Positions 25,348 to 31,698 of a stretch of 64,000 bases of DNA are shown here, in pieces. The position numbers and the translations under genes were made by a program. The notes beneath the pieces were generated by a model that was not told where the DNA came from, made no database searches, and saw only the letters and a program-made list of their open reading frames with translations. Source of the stretch: CADCTQ01 sp963844325 (GTDB lineage Bacteria > Bacteroidota > Bacteroidia > Cytophagales > 172606-1); the NCBI GenBank assembly GCA_963844325.1, contig CAWJNV010000002.1, positions 6,510,001-6,574,000 on the forward strand. Direction: 5' to 3'. How positions within the stretch are numbered: the stretch's first letter is position 1; each line of letters opens with the position of its first letter.

Positions 25348-25355
25348 CAAAGCTA
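25348..25355 (-). promoter_or_regulatory. Candidate -7 box for the neuB-like operon
   Basis: Minus-strand TAGCTTTG, an exact TAnnTTTG match, 22 nt upstream of the ATG. No convincing -33 element. Confidence 0.45.
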
Positions 25356-25472
25356 CTAAGTTGTTCTTTCTTCACCCGCAGGCGGGGGTTTTATTCTGCC
25401 GCGCCCCGCCCGTTTGCCGAACCTTTATCCCCCACCCTTACGTTCTGAGGACAGTACTAACCGAACCGAGGT

Positions 25473-25766
25473 ATGCAATTTCACGAACTCATCAATTCTG
25501 ATACGCCCGTGCTGGTTGACTTTTACGCAACCTGGTGCGGCCCCTGTAAAATGATGGCGCCCATGCTCGAAGAACTCGCCGACAAAATCGGGGATACGGC
25601 CCGCATCATTAAAGTAGACGTTGACCGCAACCAGGGCGCGGCCAACCAGTATGGCGTCCGCAGCGTGCCCACGCTCATTGTGTTCAAGAACGGGGAGATC
25701 AAGTGGCGCCAGTCGGGCGTAGTGCCCATCTCCCAACTGGAGCAGGTGCTGCAAAAATACGCGTAA
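25473..25766 (+). CDS. trxA: Thioredoxin
   Basis: A 97-residue cytosolic thioredoxin. The redox-active WCGPC is at 21-25 and the cis-proline lies in VRSVPTLIVF. Length and the terminal amphipathic helix (ISQLEQVLQKYA) are typical of stand-alone thioredoxin. No signal peptide is present. A hairpin at 25783-25816 follows the stop and may end the transcript. Confidence 0.96.
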   Translation: MQFHELINSDTPVLVDFYATWCGPCKMMAPMLEELADKIGDTARIIKVDVDRNQGAANQYGVRSVPTLIVFKNGEIKWRQSGVVPISQLEQVLQKYA

Positions 25767-25782
25767 GGCCCCCCTTCCGCGC

Positions 25783-25816
25783 AAACCTTTCGGGTTGCTG
25801 CAAACCCGAAAGGTTT
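25783..25816 (+). terminator. Hairpin downstream of trxA
   Basis: Perfect 14 bp arms (AAACCTTTCGGGTT and its complement) around a 6 nt loop, 16 nt after the trxA stop. It is followed by a CT-rich rather than a pure T tract, so it is a weak intrinsic terminator candidate. Confidence 0.55.
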
Positions 25817-25937
25817 CTCCCACCCTCCCACCGTTGCCCCTTCCCGCCCCCTTTTGGTTTCCCGGCCTGCCACTTTTTAGTTATCTTGCCGTTCGGGCGC
25901 GCCGGCCGGCGAGTGGCCCGCAATTCACTTTACCGGT

Positions 25938-26195
25938 ATGGGTCTGTTTGACTTTTTCAAAAAATCCAATGGCACCGCCCGCAAGGAGCCGGCGCTTGAA
26001 ATGACTGACATGTACAACAACCCGTTGCAGGAAGGCGACACGGTGGAAGCCATGCGCTACGACCTGGGCCGGTGCAAGCTGGTGCGGGCCGAAAAGGGCT
26101 TCGAGTACGAGTCGCTGGCTACGGGCCAGCGTGTCAGCTACCTCCGCATGGTCGATGCCATTACCGGGTTCCAGAAAGTAAAGAAAGTAGTATAA
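25938..26195 (+). CDS. Small conserved protein of unknown function
   Basis: An 85-residue soluble protein starting MGLFDFFKK, a common N-terminus of small cytosolic proteins. It has a central GDTVEAMRYDLGRCKLV segment and a basic C-terminus (KVKKVV). The sequence predicts a small beta-rich fold (alternating hydrophobics in RYDLGRCKLVRAEKGFEYESL). No function is recognised. It stands alone between trxA and the arginine deiminase-like gene, followed by a repeat hairpin. Confidence 0.75.
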   Translation: MGLFDFFKKSNGTARKEPALEMTDMYNNPLQEGDTVEAMRYDLGRCKLVRAEKGFEYESLATGQRVSYLRMVDAITGFQKVKKVV

Positions 26196-26197
26196 TT

Positions 26198-26308
26198 ATG
26201 AGTTCATGAGTTCATGAGTTCAGAGTTTATGAGTTTATGAGTGAGAACGCGTAACCAGCCGTTCGCGTACTGACTTTGAACTCATAAACTTTAAACTCAT
26301 AAACTTTT
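26198..26308. repeat. Octad-repeat hairpin downstream of the small protein gene
   Basis: Left arm of TGAGTTCA/GAGTTTAT units, right arm complementary (AACTCATAAACTT twice), centre with AACGCGTAACC. It starts within 3 nt of the preceding stop codon and ends about 17 nt before the next ATG. Confidence 0.75.
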
Positions 26309-26324
26309 CACATGCCTGAATTTT

Positions 26325-27794
26325 ATGATTGAAGTTGAAAGACAAAAACCCACCACCCGCCAGGTCAACGTGCACGTGAGTTCGGAAGTAGGCACCCTCC
26401 GGCGGGTGATCGTGCACAGCCCCGACAGCGGGCTGGGCAAGGTGGTGCCTTCCAAAGCCCAGGACTGGCTCTTCGAAGACATTGTGCACCTGGACACCAT
26501 GCGCCGGGGCGAATACGACATTTACCTCAAAATCCTGCTCTACTTCCTGGACCCCGCCAAGGTGCGCGGCCGGCTCCACGAAATCGACGCCCCCGAGCAG
26601 GACCGGGTCTTCTACAAGCCCGACAACCCGGCCTACTTCAACTCCGACAAGGTGATCGACCCGCAGTTCCTGCTGGCCTACATCCTGCGCGACGAAAGCG
26701 TACGGCAACGCCTGATTGCCTCCATCTGCGCCGTGGAACGGGTCTCTTACCAGTTGCAGAGCACGCTGGGCGGCATGGAAGCGTTTGAACTGGCCAAAAC
26801 GCTCATCTCGGGCACGATGCCCGACAAAACAATGATCTTCGCGCCGATTCCCAACTTTATCTTTACCCGCGACATCGGCATCACCATCAACGACCACATC
26901 CTGCTCAACAAGCCGGCCAAGATTGCCCGCACCCGGGAGGCGCTGCTCACGCAGTACATCTTCTACAACCACCCGATGTTTGCCCACCTCCTGGAGCGCA
27001 TCATCGAGATTCCCGAGAGCGAACACCACTTCCTGCTGCCCGACGGCGAGAAGGACTACAAGCGGGCCACCCTCGAAGGCGGCGACGTGATGATCGTGAG
27101 CAAGAACCACCTGCTCATCGGCATCAGCGAACGTACCTCGGCCTACGCGGTGAACCAGGTCATCAAAATCCTGTTCGAGAAAAACGTGGTGCAGAAGGTG
27201 TCGGTGGTCAAGATTCCCAAGAAACGCGACTACATGCACATCGACACGATCTTTACGCAGGTGAAGAAAAACGTGTGGGTGCTGCTGGGCGCCCTCTCGC
27301 GCAAGGGCCAGGAACTGGAAGAAAGCGACTTTATGGAAAGCCTCCAGGACGTGAAGGTGACCGACCAGCTCAAGATCATGCAGTTTTCGAAGGACCACGG
27401 CGACCGGCCGGTGCACTTTGAGTACCTGGAAGACCTGCTCGAAGACATCAGCCGCAACGACCTGGGCTGCCGCGAACGGCCGGTGTTCATCTACTCGGGC
27501 AACAACGAGTTTCCGTTCGGCGCCCGCGAGCAGTGGACCGACTCGTGCAACCTGCTGGCAATCAAGGATGGCGTGGTGGTGGGCTACGACCGCAACGACC
27601 GCACGGCCGATGCCTTCCGCGAGGCGGGTTTCCAGGTGATCCGGGCCACCGAGTTGCTGGAGCAGTTCGAACGCGGCGAAACCTCGCCCGAAAAGATCAA
27701 GAACACGCTGATCCTGCTGCCCTCGGCCGAACTGTCACGGGCCCGCGGCGGCTCCCACTGCATGAGCATGCCCCTGCTGCGGGACGACCTGTAA
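26325..27794 (+). CDS. Arginine deiminase family protein
   Basis: A 489-residue amidinotransferase-fold enzyme. Its order of motifs matches arginine deiminase: FTRD at 180-183, EGGD at 251-254 (guanidine-binding acids), MHIDT with the catalytic His305, and RGGSHCMSMP with nucleophile Cys479 near the C-terminus. The family hydrolyses L-arginine to citrulline and ammonia. The protein is longer than typical ArcA (about 410 residues); the extra residues are in the middle (residues 60-140). The next gene is the citrulline hydrolase ctlX, suggesting conversion of arginine to ornithine. Substrate identity remains inference. Confidence 0.88.
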   Translation: MIEVERQKPTTRQVNVHVSSEVGTLRRVIVHSPDSGLGKVVPSKAQDWLFEDIVHLDTMRRGEYDIYLKILLYFLDPAKVRGRLHEIDAPEQDRVFYKPDNPAYFNSDKVIDPQFLLAYILRDESVRQRLIASICAVERVSYQLQSTLGGMEAFELAKTLISGTMPDKTMIFAPIPNFIFTRDIGITINDHILLNKPAKIARTREALLTQYIFYNHPMFAHLLERIIEIPESEHHFLLPDGEKDYKRATLEGGDVMIVSKNHLLIGISERTSAYAVNQVIKILFEKNVVQKVSVVKIPKKRDYMHIDTIFTQVKKNVWVLLGALSRKGQELEESDFMESLQDVKVTDQLKIMQFSKDHGDRPVHFEYLEDLLEDISRNDLGCRERPVFIYSGNNEFPFGAREQWTDSCNLLAIKDGVVVGYDRNDRTADAFREAGFQVIRATELLEQFERGETSPEKIKNTLILLPSAELSRARGGSHCMSMPLLRDDL

Positions 27795-27988
27795 TCGGGA
27801 TTTTGGGGATTGAAGGATTACCAGGATGGATCAGGATTATGGGATTAAAGGATTCTCAGGATTAACGGATTACGACTACGAAAATCCTGCGAATCCTTTA
27901 ATCTGGTAAGTCCTGATCCATCCCTTTGATCCTCTAAATCCCGATCCCGATCCATCCTGTTAATCCTTCAATCCCGTTAATCCCGATT
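27792..27988. repeat. Long tandem-unit hairpin between the deiminase and ctlX genes
   Basis: About 200 bp of GGATTxxx units (AGGATTAA, AGGATTAC and variants) in the left half and their complements (AATCCTTxx, AATCCCG) in the right half, centred near 27875. It begins at the TAA stop of the upstream gene and runs up to the ATG of ctlX. Both neighbours are on the plus strand. Confidence 0.8.
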
Positions 27989-28924
27989 ATGCTGCCCCCT
28001 TCCCGACAAACGACTTCGCACATACTCATGATCCGGCCGGTGCGGTTTGCCTTCAACGAACAGACGGCCGGCAACAATGCTTTTCAGGACCCGGCGGCCC
28101 TCCACGCGGCTGAAGACGTGCAGCTGCGGGCCCTGTCCGAATTTGACGCCCTGGTAGAAAGCCTCCGCAGCCACGGCGTGGACGTAACGGTGGTGTCGGA
28201 CACGCCCGAGCCGCACACGCCCGATGCCATTTTCCCCAACAACTGGGTGTCGTTCCACGACAACGGCACGGTGTGCCTCTACCCCATGTACGCCCCCAAC
28301 CGGCGCCTCGAACGGCGGCCCGAACTCATCGAAGACCTCAAGAAACGCTTCCACGTGGACATGGTGCTCGACTTCAGCGACCACGAACAGGCGGGCAAGT
28401 TCCTGGAAGGCACCGGCAGCATGGTGCTCGACCGCGACAACCGCATTGCCTACGCCTGCCTCTCGCCCCGCACTGACGCCGAGCTGCTGGCCGAATTCAG
28501 CCGGACGATGAAGTACCGCGTGGTGAGTTTCCACGCCGTGGACCACAAGGGCCGGGCCATCTACCACACCAACGTCGTGATGGCCGTGGGCACTACCTTC
28601 GCCGTGATCTGCCTCGAATCCATTCCCGACGCGGCCGAACGGGCCACGGTGCAACGGACCCTCGAAGAGACGGGCAAGGAAGTGATTGACATCAGCCTCG
28701 AACAGCTCAACCGCTTTGCGGGCAACATGCTGCAACTCCAGACCAAGAGCGGCGAGCCGCTGCTGGTGATGTCCACGCAGGCGTACCGGGCCCTGCTGCC
28801 CGAACAGGTGCAGCGCCTGGAGAAGCACACGCAACTCATCTACTCGGACCTGTACACCATTGAACAAAACGGCGGCGGCAGTGCCCGCTGCATGATCGCC
28901 GAAGTGCACTTGCCCAACTTATGA
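27989..28924 (+). CDS. ctlX: Citrulline utilization hydrolase CtlX
   Basis: A 311-residue enzyme of the amidinotransferase superfamily. The HILMIRPVRFAFNEQTA start, DAIFPNNWVSFH, EGTGSMVLDR, the YHTNVVMAVG histidine motif and the ARCMIAEVHLP C-terminus with Cys301 are diagnostic of CtlX. The family hydrolyses citrulline to ornithine, carbon dioxide and ammonia. It overlaps the next phosphatase gene by 4 nt (ATGA). It is paired with the deiminase-family gene upstream, which would supply citrulline. Confidence 0.9.
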   Translation: MLPPSRQTTSHILMIRPVRFAFNEQTAGNNAFQDPAALHAAEDVQLRALSEFDALVESLRSHGVDVTVVSDTPEPHTPDAIFPNNWVSFHDNGTVCLYPMYAPNRRLERRPELIEDLKKRFHVDMVLDFSDHEQAGKFLEGTGSMVLDRDNRIAYACLSPRTDAELLAEFSRTMKYRVVSFHAVDHKGRAIYHTNVVMAVGTTFAVICLESIPDAAERATVQRTLEETGKEVIDISLEQLNRFAGNMLQLQTKSGEPLLVMSTQAYRALLPEQVQRLEKHTQLIYSDLYTIEQNGGGSARCMIAEVHLPNL

Positions 28925-29655
28925 CCGATTATCAACTGCCGCCTCCTACCAATCCCTACGGCGGGAGGCGGTACGTTATTGCCGACGTGCACGGCTCGGC
29001 CAAAACGCTGTGGGCGCTGGTGGAGGACAAACTCAAGCTCAAGGACGAAGACCAACTCTTCCTGCTGGGCGACTACATCGACCGGGGCAACGGCAACGCC
29101 AAGGTGCTCGAATTCATCATGGACCTGCAAATCGCCGGTTTCAAGGTGTACCCGCTGCGGGGCAACCACGAACAGATGCTGCTCGACGAATGGAAGGAAT
29201 ACAACATCTATTCGGCGCGGGCCACCCATAAGCAACCTTTCTACATCGAGTCGGGCGACCTGCTCGACGCCAACGGTCGCCTGCCCGACCGGTACCTCTC
29301 CTTCCTGGTGTCGCTGCCGTACTACTTCGAACTGGACAAGTTCTACCTCGTTCACGCGGGCATTAACTTCAGCGCCCCCAAGCCGCTGGAGGATTACAAA
29401 ACGATGCTCTGGACCCGCCGGGCCGGTCCCAACCCCACGCCCAAAACCGTGGTGCACGGCCACCAGGTGACCGACCTGCTCCAGATTGCCCGGTGCATCC
29501 AGGAGCGGAGCCGCATCATTCCCCTCGACAACGGCTGTTACTACGCCTCCGGCCTGCGCAAAATGAAGAACAAACCCGCCGGCGTAGACCTGGGCAACCT
29601 CTGCGCCCTCGACCTCGACAACTGGCACCTGTTCGTGCAGGAAAACGTGGATTAG
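28921..29655 (+). CDS. PPP-type metallophosphatase (serine/threonine phosphatase-like)
   Basis: A 244-residue calcineurin-like phosphoesterase. The ordered metal motifs are ADVHGSAKTL at 21-30, GDYIDRGNG near 51-59 and RGNHEQML near 80, followed by LVHAGIN and VVHGHQV further on, all five PPP signatures. PPP proteins of this size in bacteria include protein phosphatases and diadenosine tetraphosphatases. The start overlaps the ctlX stop by 4 nt, implying coupled translation, but a role in arginine metabolism is not evident from sequence. Confidence 0.9.
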   Translation: MTDYQLPPPTNPYGGRRYVIADVHGSAKTLWALVEDKLKLKDEDQLFLLGDYIDRGNGNAKVLEFIMDLQIAGFKVYPLRGNHEQMLLDEWKEYNIYSARATHKQPFYIESGDLLDANGRLPDRYLSFLVSLPYYFELDKFYLVHAGINFSAPKPLEDYKTMLWTRRAGPNPTPKTVVHGHQVTDLLQIARCIQERSRIIPLDNGCYYASGLRKMKNKPAGVDLGNLCALDLDNWHLFVQENVD

Positions 29656-29672
29656 GGGGTTGAAAGGGGGTT

Positions 29673-29805
29673 CACGCAAAGGCGCAAAGGGAAGACGTAA
29701 AGGGCGCAGAAAACTTAACCGCAAGGATTGCAAGGGAGACGCTAAGAGCGCAAAGAAATACGCGTTCTCCTGGCGGTCTTTGCGTCTCTTTTGCGCCCTT
29801 TGTGG
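29673..29805. repeat. Tandem-unit hairpin downstream of the phosphatase gene
   Basis: A left part with GCGCAAAGG/GACGCTAAGAGCGCAAAG units and a complementary right part (CTTTGCGTCTCTTTTGCGCCCTTTG), with ATACGCGTTC at the centre. An apparent ORF over it is only the reading of the repeat. Confidence 0.7.
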
Positions 29806-29832
29806 TCCTATCCTCCAGTCTCCCTTCCCAAG

Positions 29833-29930
29833 GGATAGGGTTTAAACCCTATCCTACTGTTAGATCAAAGCAAATTCGTCTCAAAGGGTTTCTTCTCTAA
29901 TATCCATAGGATAGGGTTTAAACCCTATCC
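29833..29930. repeat. Pair of 22 bp perfect palindromes
   Basis: Two identical copies of a perfect 22 bp palindrome of the form GGATAGGGTTT|AAACCCTATCC lie at 29833-29854 and 29909-29930, 54 bp apart. Close relatives occur at 42302-42323 and inside the inverted repeat at 43085-43240. The interval between phosphatase and cheB-like genes (29656-30019) holds nothing else that I can recognise. Confidence 0.8.
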
Positions 29931-30019
29931 CTTCCTACACTCCACCCTTCTAACTTTTTCCCCCTTTCGCCGTAGCAACTACCGGAGACTTTCTGGCGCA
30001 ACCGGCGCCGTGGCTGCTT

Positions 30020-30613
30020 ATGGAAAACGAGGATAATTTTTACGTGGTGGGCATTGGCCTCTCGGCGGGGGGCCTCGACCCGTTGCGGGAACTGCTGGCG
30101 AATTTGTCTCCCGACCCGGGGGCGGCTTTCGTGGTCGTGAGCCACATGCAGGCCGACCAGGAAAGCCGGCTCGACACGATCCTCGCCAAATCGACGGCCC
30201 TGCCGGTGGTATGGATGGCGCACGACGCCCCGCTGCTGCCGAACCGGGTGTACCTGCTGCCGCCGGGCAAAATGGCGACCCTGCAAGGCAGCCGGTTCCG
30301 CCTCCGCGACCGCCTGCCGGAAGAAAAGATCAACCGTTCGGTCACCATCTTCTTCTCGTCGATGGCTGATCACCTGGGCCACCGGTCCATCGGCGTCATC
30401 CTGTCGGGCAACGGCAGCGACGGGCTGGAAGGCGTCCGGGCCATTGAGGACCAGGGCGGCATTGTGATGGTGCAGCACCCGGCCACGGCCCGCTTCAACA
30501 GCATGCCGGGCAGCGTGGTCAACCAGGACCACCCCGACGTGGTGTTGCCGCCCGTACAACTGGCCCAGGCCCTGATGACGCACCTGCGGGTGCCGCCGTA
30601 TTTGTTTCAGTGA
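30020..30613 (+). CDS. CheB-type methylesterase domain protein (no receiver domain)
   Basis: A 197-residue protein consisting only of the CheB catalytic domain. The triad is visible: Ser15 in GLSAGG, His42 in VVSHMQ and Asp134 in SGNGSDG. Chemotaxis CheB has an N-terminal response-regulator domain, absent here, and no che genes are nearby. Stand-alone CheB domains occur in CheB/CheR-type sensory systems, so the substrate may be a sensor protein rather than a chemoreceptor. Its stop codon is formed by the first unit of the adjacent repeat (CAG TGA). Confidence 0.88.
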   Translation: MENEDNFYVVGIGLSAGGLDPLRELLANLSPDPGAAFVVVSHMQADQESRLDTILAKSTALPVVWMAHDAPLLPNRVYLLPPGKMATLQGSRFRLRDRLPEEKINRSVTIFFSSMADHLGHRSIGVILSGNGSDGLEGVRAIEDQGGIVMVQHPATARFNSMPGSVVNQDHPDVVLPPVQLAQALMTHLRVPPYLFQ

Positions 30614-30692
30614 ACAGTAATCAGTAATCAGTTGGCAACGCCGCGTTTTGATTACTGTTCACTGTTCACTGTTTACTGTTTGCTGTTCACTG
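30608..30692. repeat. Stop-to-stop heptad hairpin between cheB-like and DUF4249 genes
   Basis: Heptads CAGTGAA/CAGTAAT form both arms. The left arm encodes the last Gln and the TGA of the plus-strand gene; the right arm, on the other strand, encodes the last Gln and TGA of the minus-strand gene. It fills the whole convergent intergenic gap. Confidence 0.85.
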
Positions 30693-31517
30693 CTCCTTGA
30701 TAATCACTTCCTTCGACGATATGCCCGCGCCGCCGAACCAGCCCACCGCCTGGGGGCCGTCGGGGTTTTTGTTGAACACGTTCGTCCGTACGTTGGCCGG
30801 GGGGTTGGAAAACAGCCCGCCGTTGAAAATCTGCTGCTGCAACTCACTGTAGAACAGGAAAGCGTCGCGGGTGATGGACCAGGTTTCCATCCGGACCGTG
30901 TCGCCCAGGGCGTAGGGATCGGAGTTTACCTCGAAGTTGGAGATGTAATTGCCGTCTACCAGTTGGTCGTCGCTAAAGCTCAGGTCTTCCGGCCCGTTGA
31001 GCAGCGTGTCGTTGCGGTACTGCTTGAAGCGGTAGTTGTCGCCCGTGCCGGCCGGCTCGGGGCCGAAGTAGTACACGTAGTACCCTTCCTCGACGAAGCC
31101 GCCGCCCTTGCGGAACCGGATGCCGAGGGAGTCGATGGGCGGCACCCGCCGGATCTCCGTCCGGGCCGTGTATTCCTGGCCGTTCCAGCGGATGTCGAGG
31201 GTGTACGCGTTGCCGACCTTGCCGCGCAGCGTACTGACCTGGTAGTTGCCCGGCTCCACTTCCTGGAGTACCTCGCGGCCGCCCTCACTGTCGGTAACGG
31301 TTACGGTGGCCCCCTGCGCCCGGGGCGTGGCGGCATTGTTGAAATACGGCGCCGTGGTCGTCAGGCGGATCGTGTACGGGCCGGGCTGGTTGGTGATCCA
31401 GCCGTCCACGGCCAGCAGGGTTTGTCCTTCGTCGAGTTTTACGTCCACCTCGTCTTCGCAGCCGGCCAGTCCCGCCAGCAGCAGCAGCAACAGGCCAAAG
31501 AGATTATATTTTTTCAT
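30687..31517 (-). CDS. DUF4249 family lipoprotein
   Basis: A 276-residue lipoprotein. The signal peptide MKKYNLFGLLLLLLAGLAGC ends in a lipobox (LAGC). The mature part is beta-rich with LLAVDGWITNQPGPY near the N-terminus, the hallmark of DUF4249, and NGQEYTARTEIRRVPPIDSL. DUF4249 proteins sit in the outer membrane of Bacteroidota and almost always accompany a TonB-dependent receptor, as here. They are thought to assist substrate capture; substrate unknown. The last residues KEQ and the stop are repeat-encoded. Confidence 0.88.
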   Translation of the reverse strand: MKKYNLFGLLLLLLAGLAGCEDEVDVKLDEGQTLLAVDGWITNQPGPYTIRLTTTAPYFNNAATPRAQGATVTVTDSEGGREVLQEVEPGNYQVSTLRGKVGNAYTLDIRWNGQEYTARTEIRRVPPIDSLGIRFRKGGGFVEEGYYVYYFGPEPAGTGDNYRFKQYRNDTLLNGPEDLSFSDDQLVDGNYISNFEVNSDPYALGDTVRMETWSITRDAFLFYSELQQQIFNGGLFSNPPANVRTNVFNKNPDGPQAVGWFGGAGISSKEVIIKEQ

Positions 31518-31564
31518 CGGAAAGTCTTTCGAAAATTAGATTTTGAAAATGGCGAATGGTACAC

Positions 31565-31698
31565 GGATTGGTTAGGATGATTATGATTTATTATGATTGC
31601 TTAGAGATAAATTTTTATGAATCAGTCACTTATCCGGTACCGGCCGAATTTTATCATAACAGATCATAATCATCCTAATGAATCAACCATCCAATCCC
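31565..31698. repeat. Tandem-unit hairpin between receptor and DUF4249 genes
   Basis: Units GGATTGGTTAGGATGATTATGATT form the left arm, and ATCATAATCATCCTAATGAATCAACC the right arm. It starts directly at the TAG stop of the TonB receptor gene on the minus strand. Confidence 0.7.

Noticed and set aside
25370..25400. Possible terminator ACCCGC..GCGGGGGTTTT
   Set aside because: It would act on the plus strand, where no gene lies upstream; stem is short.
29660..29845. 61-codon Arg/Lys-rich ORF after the phosphatase
   Set aside because: It is the reading of the GCGCAAAGG repeat.
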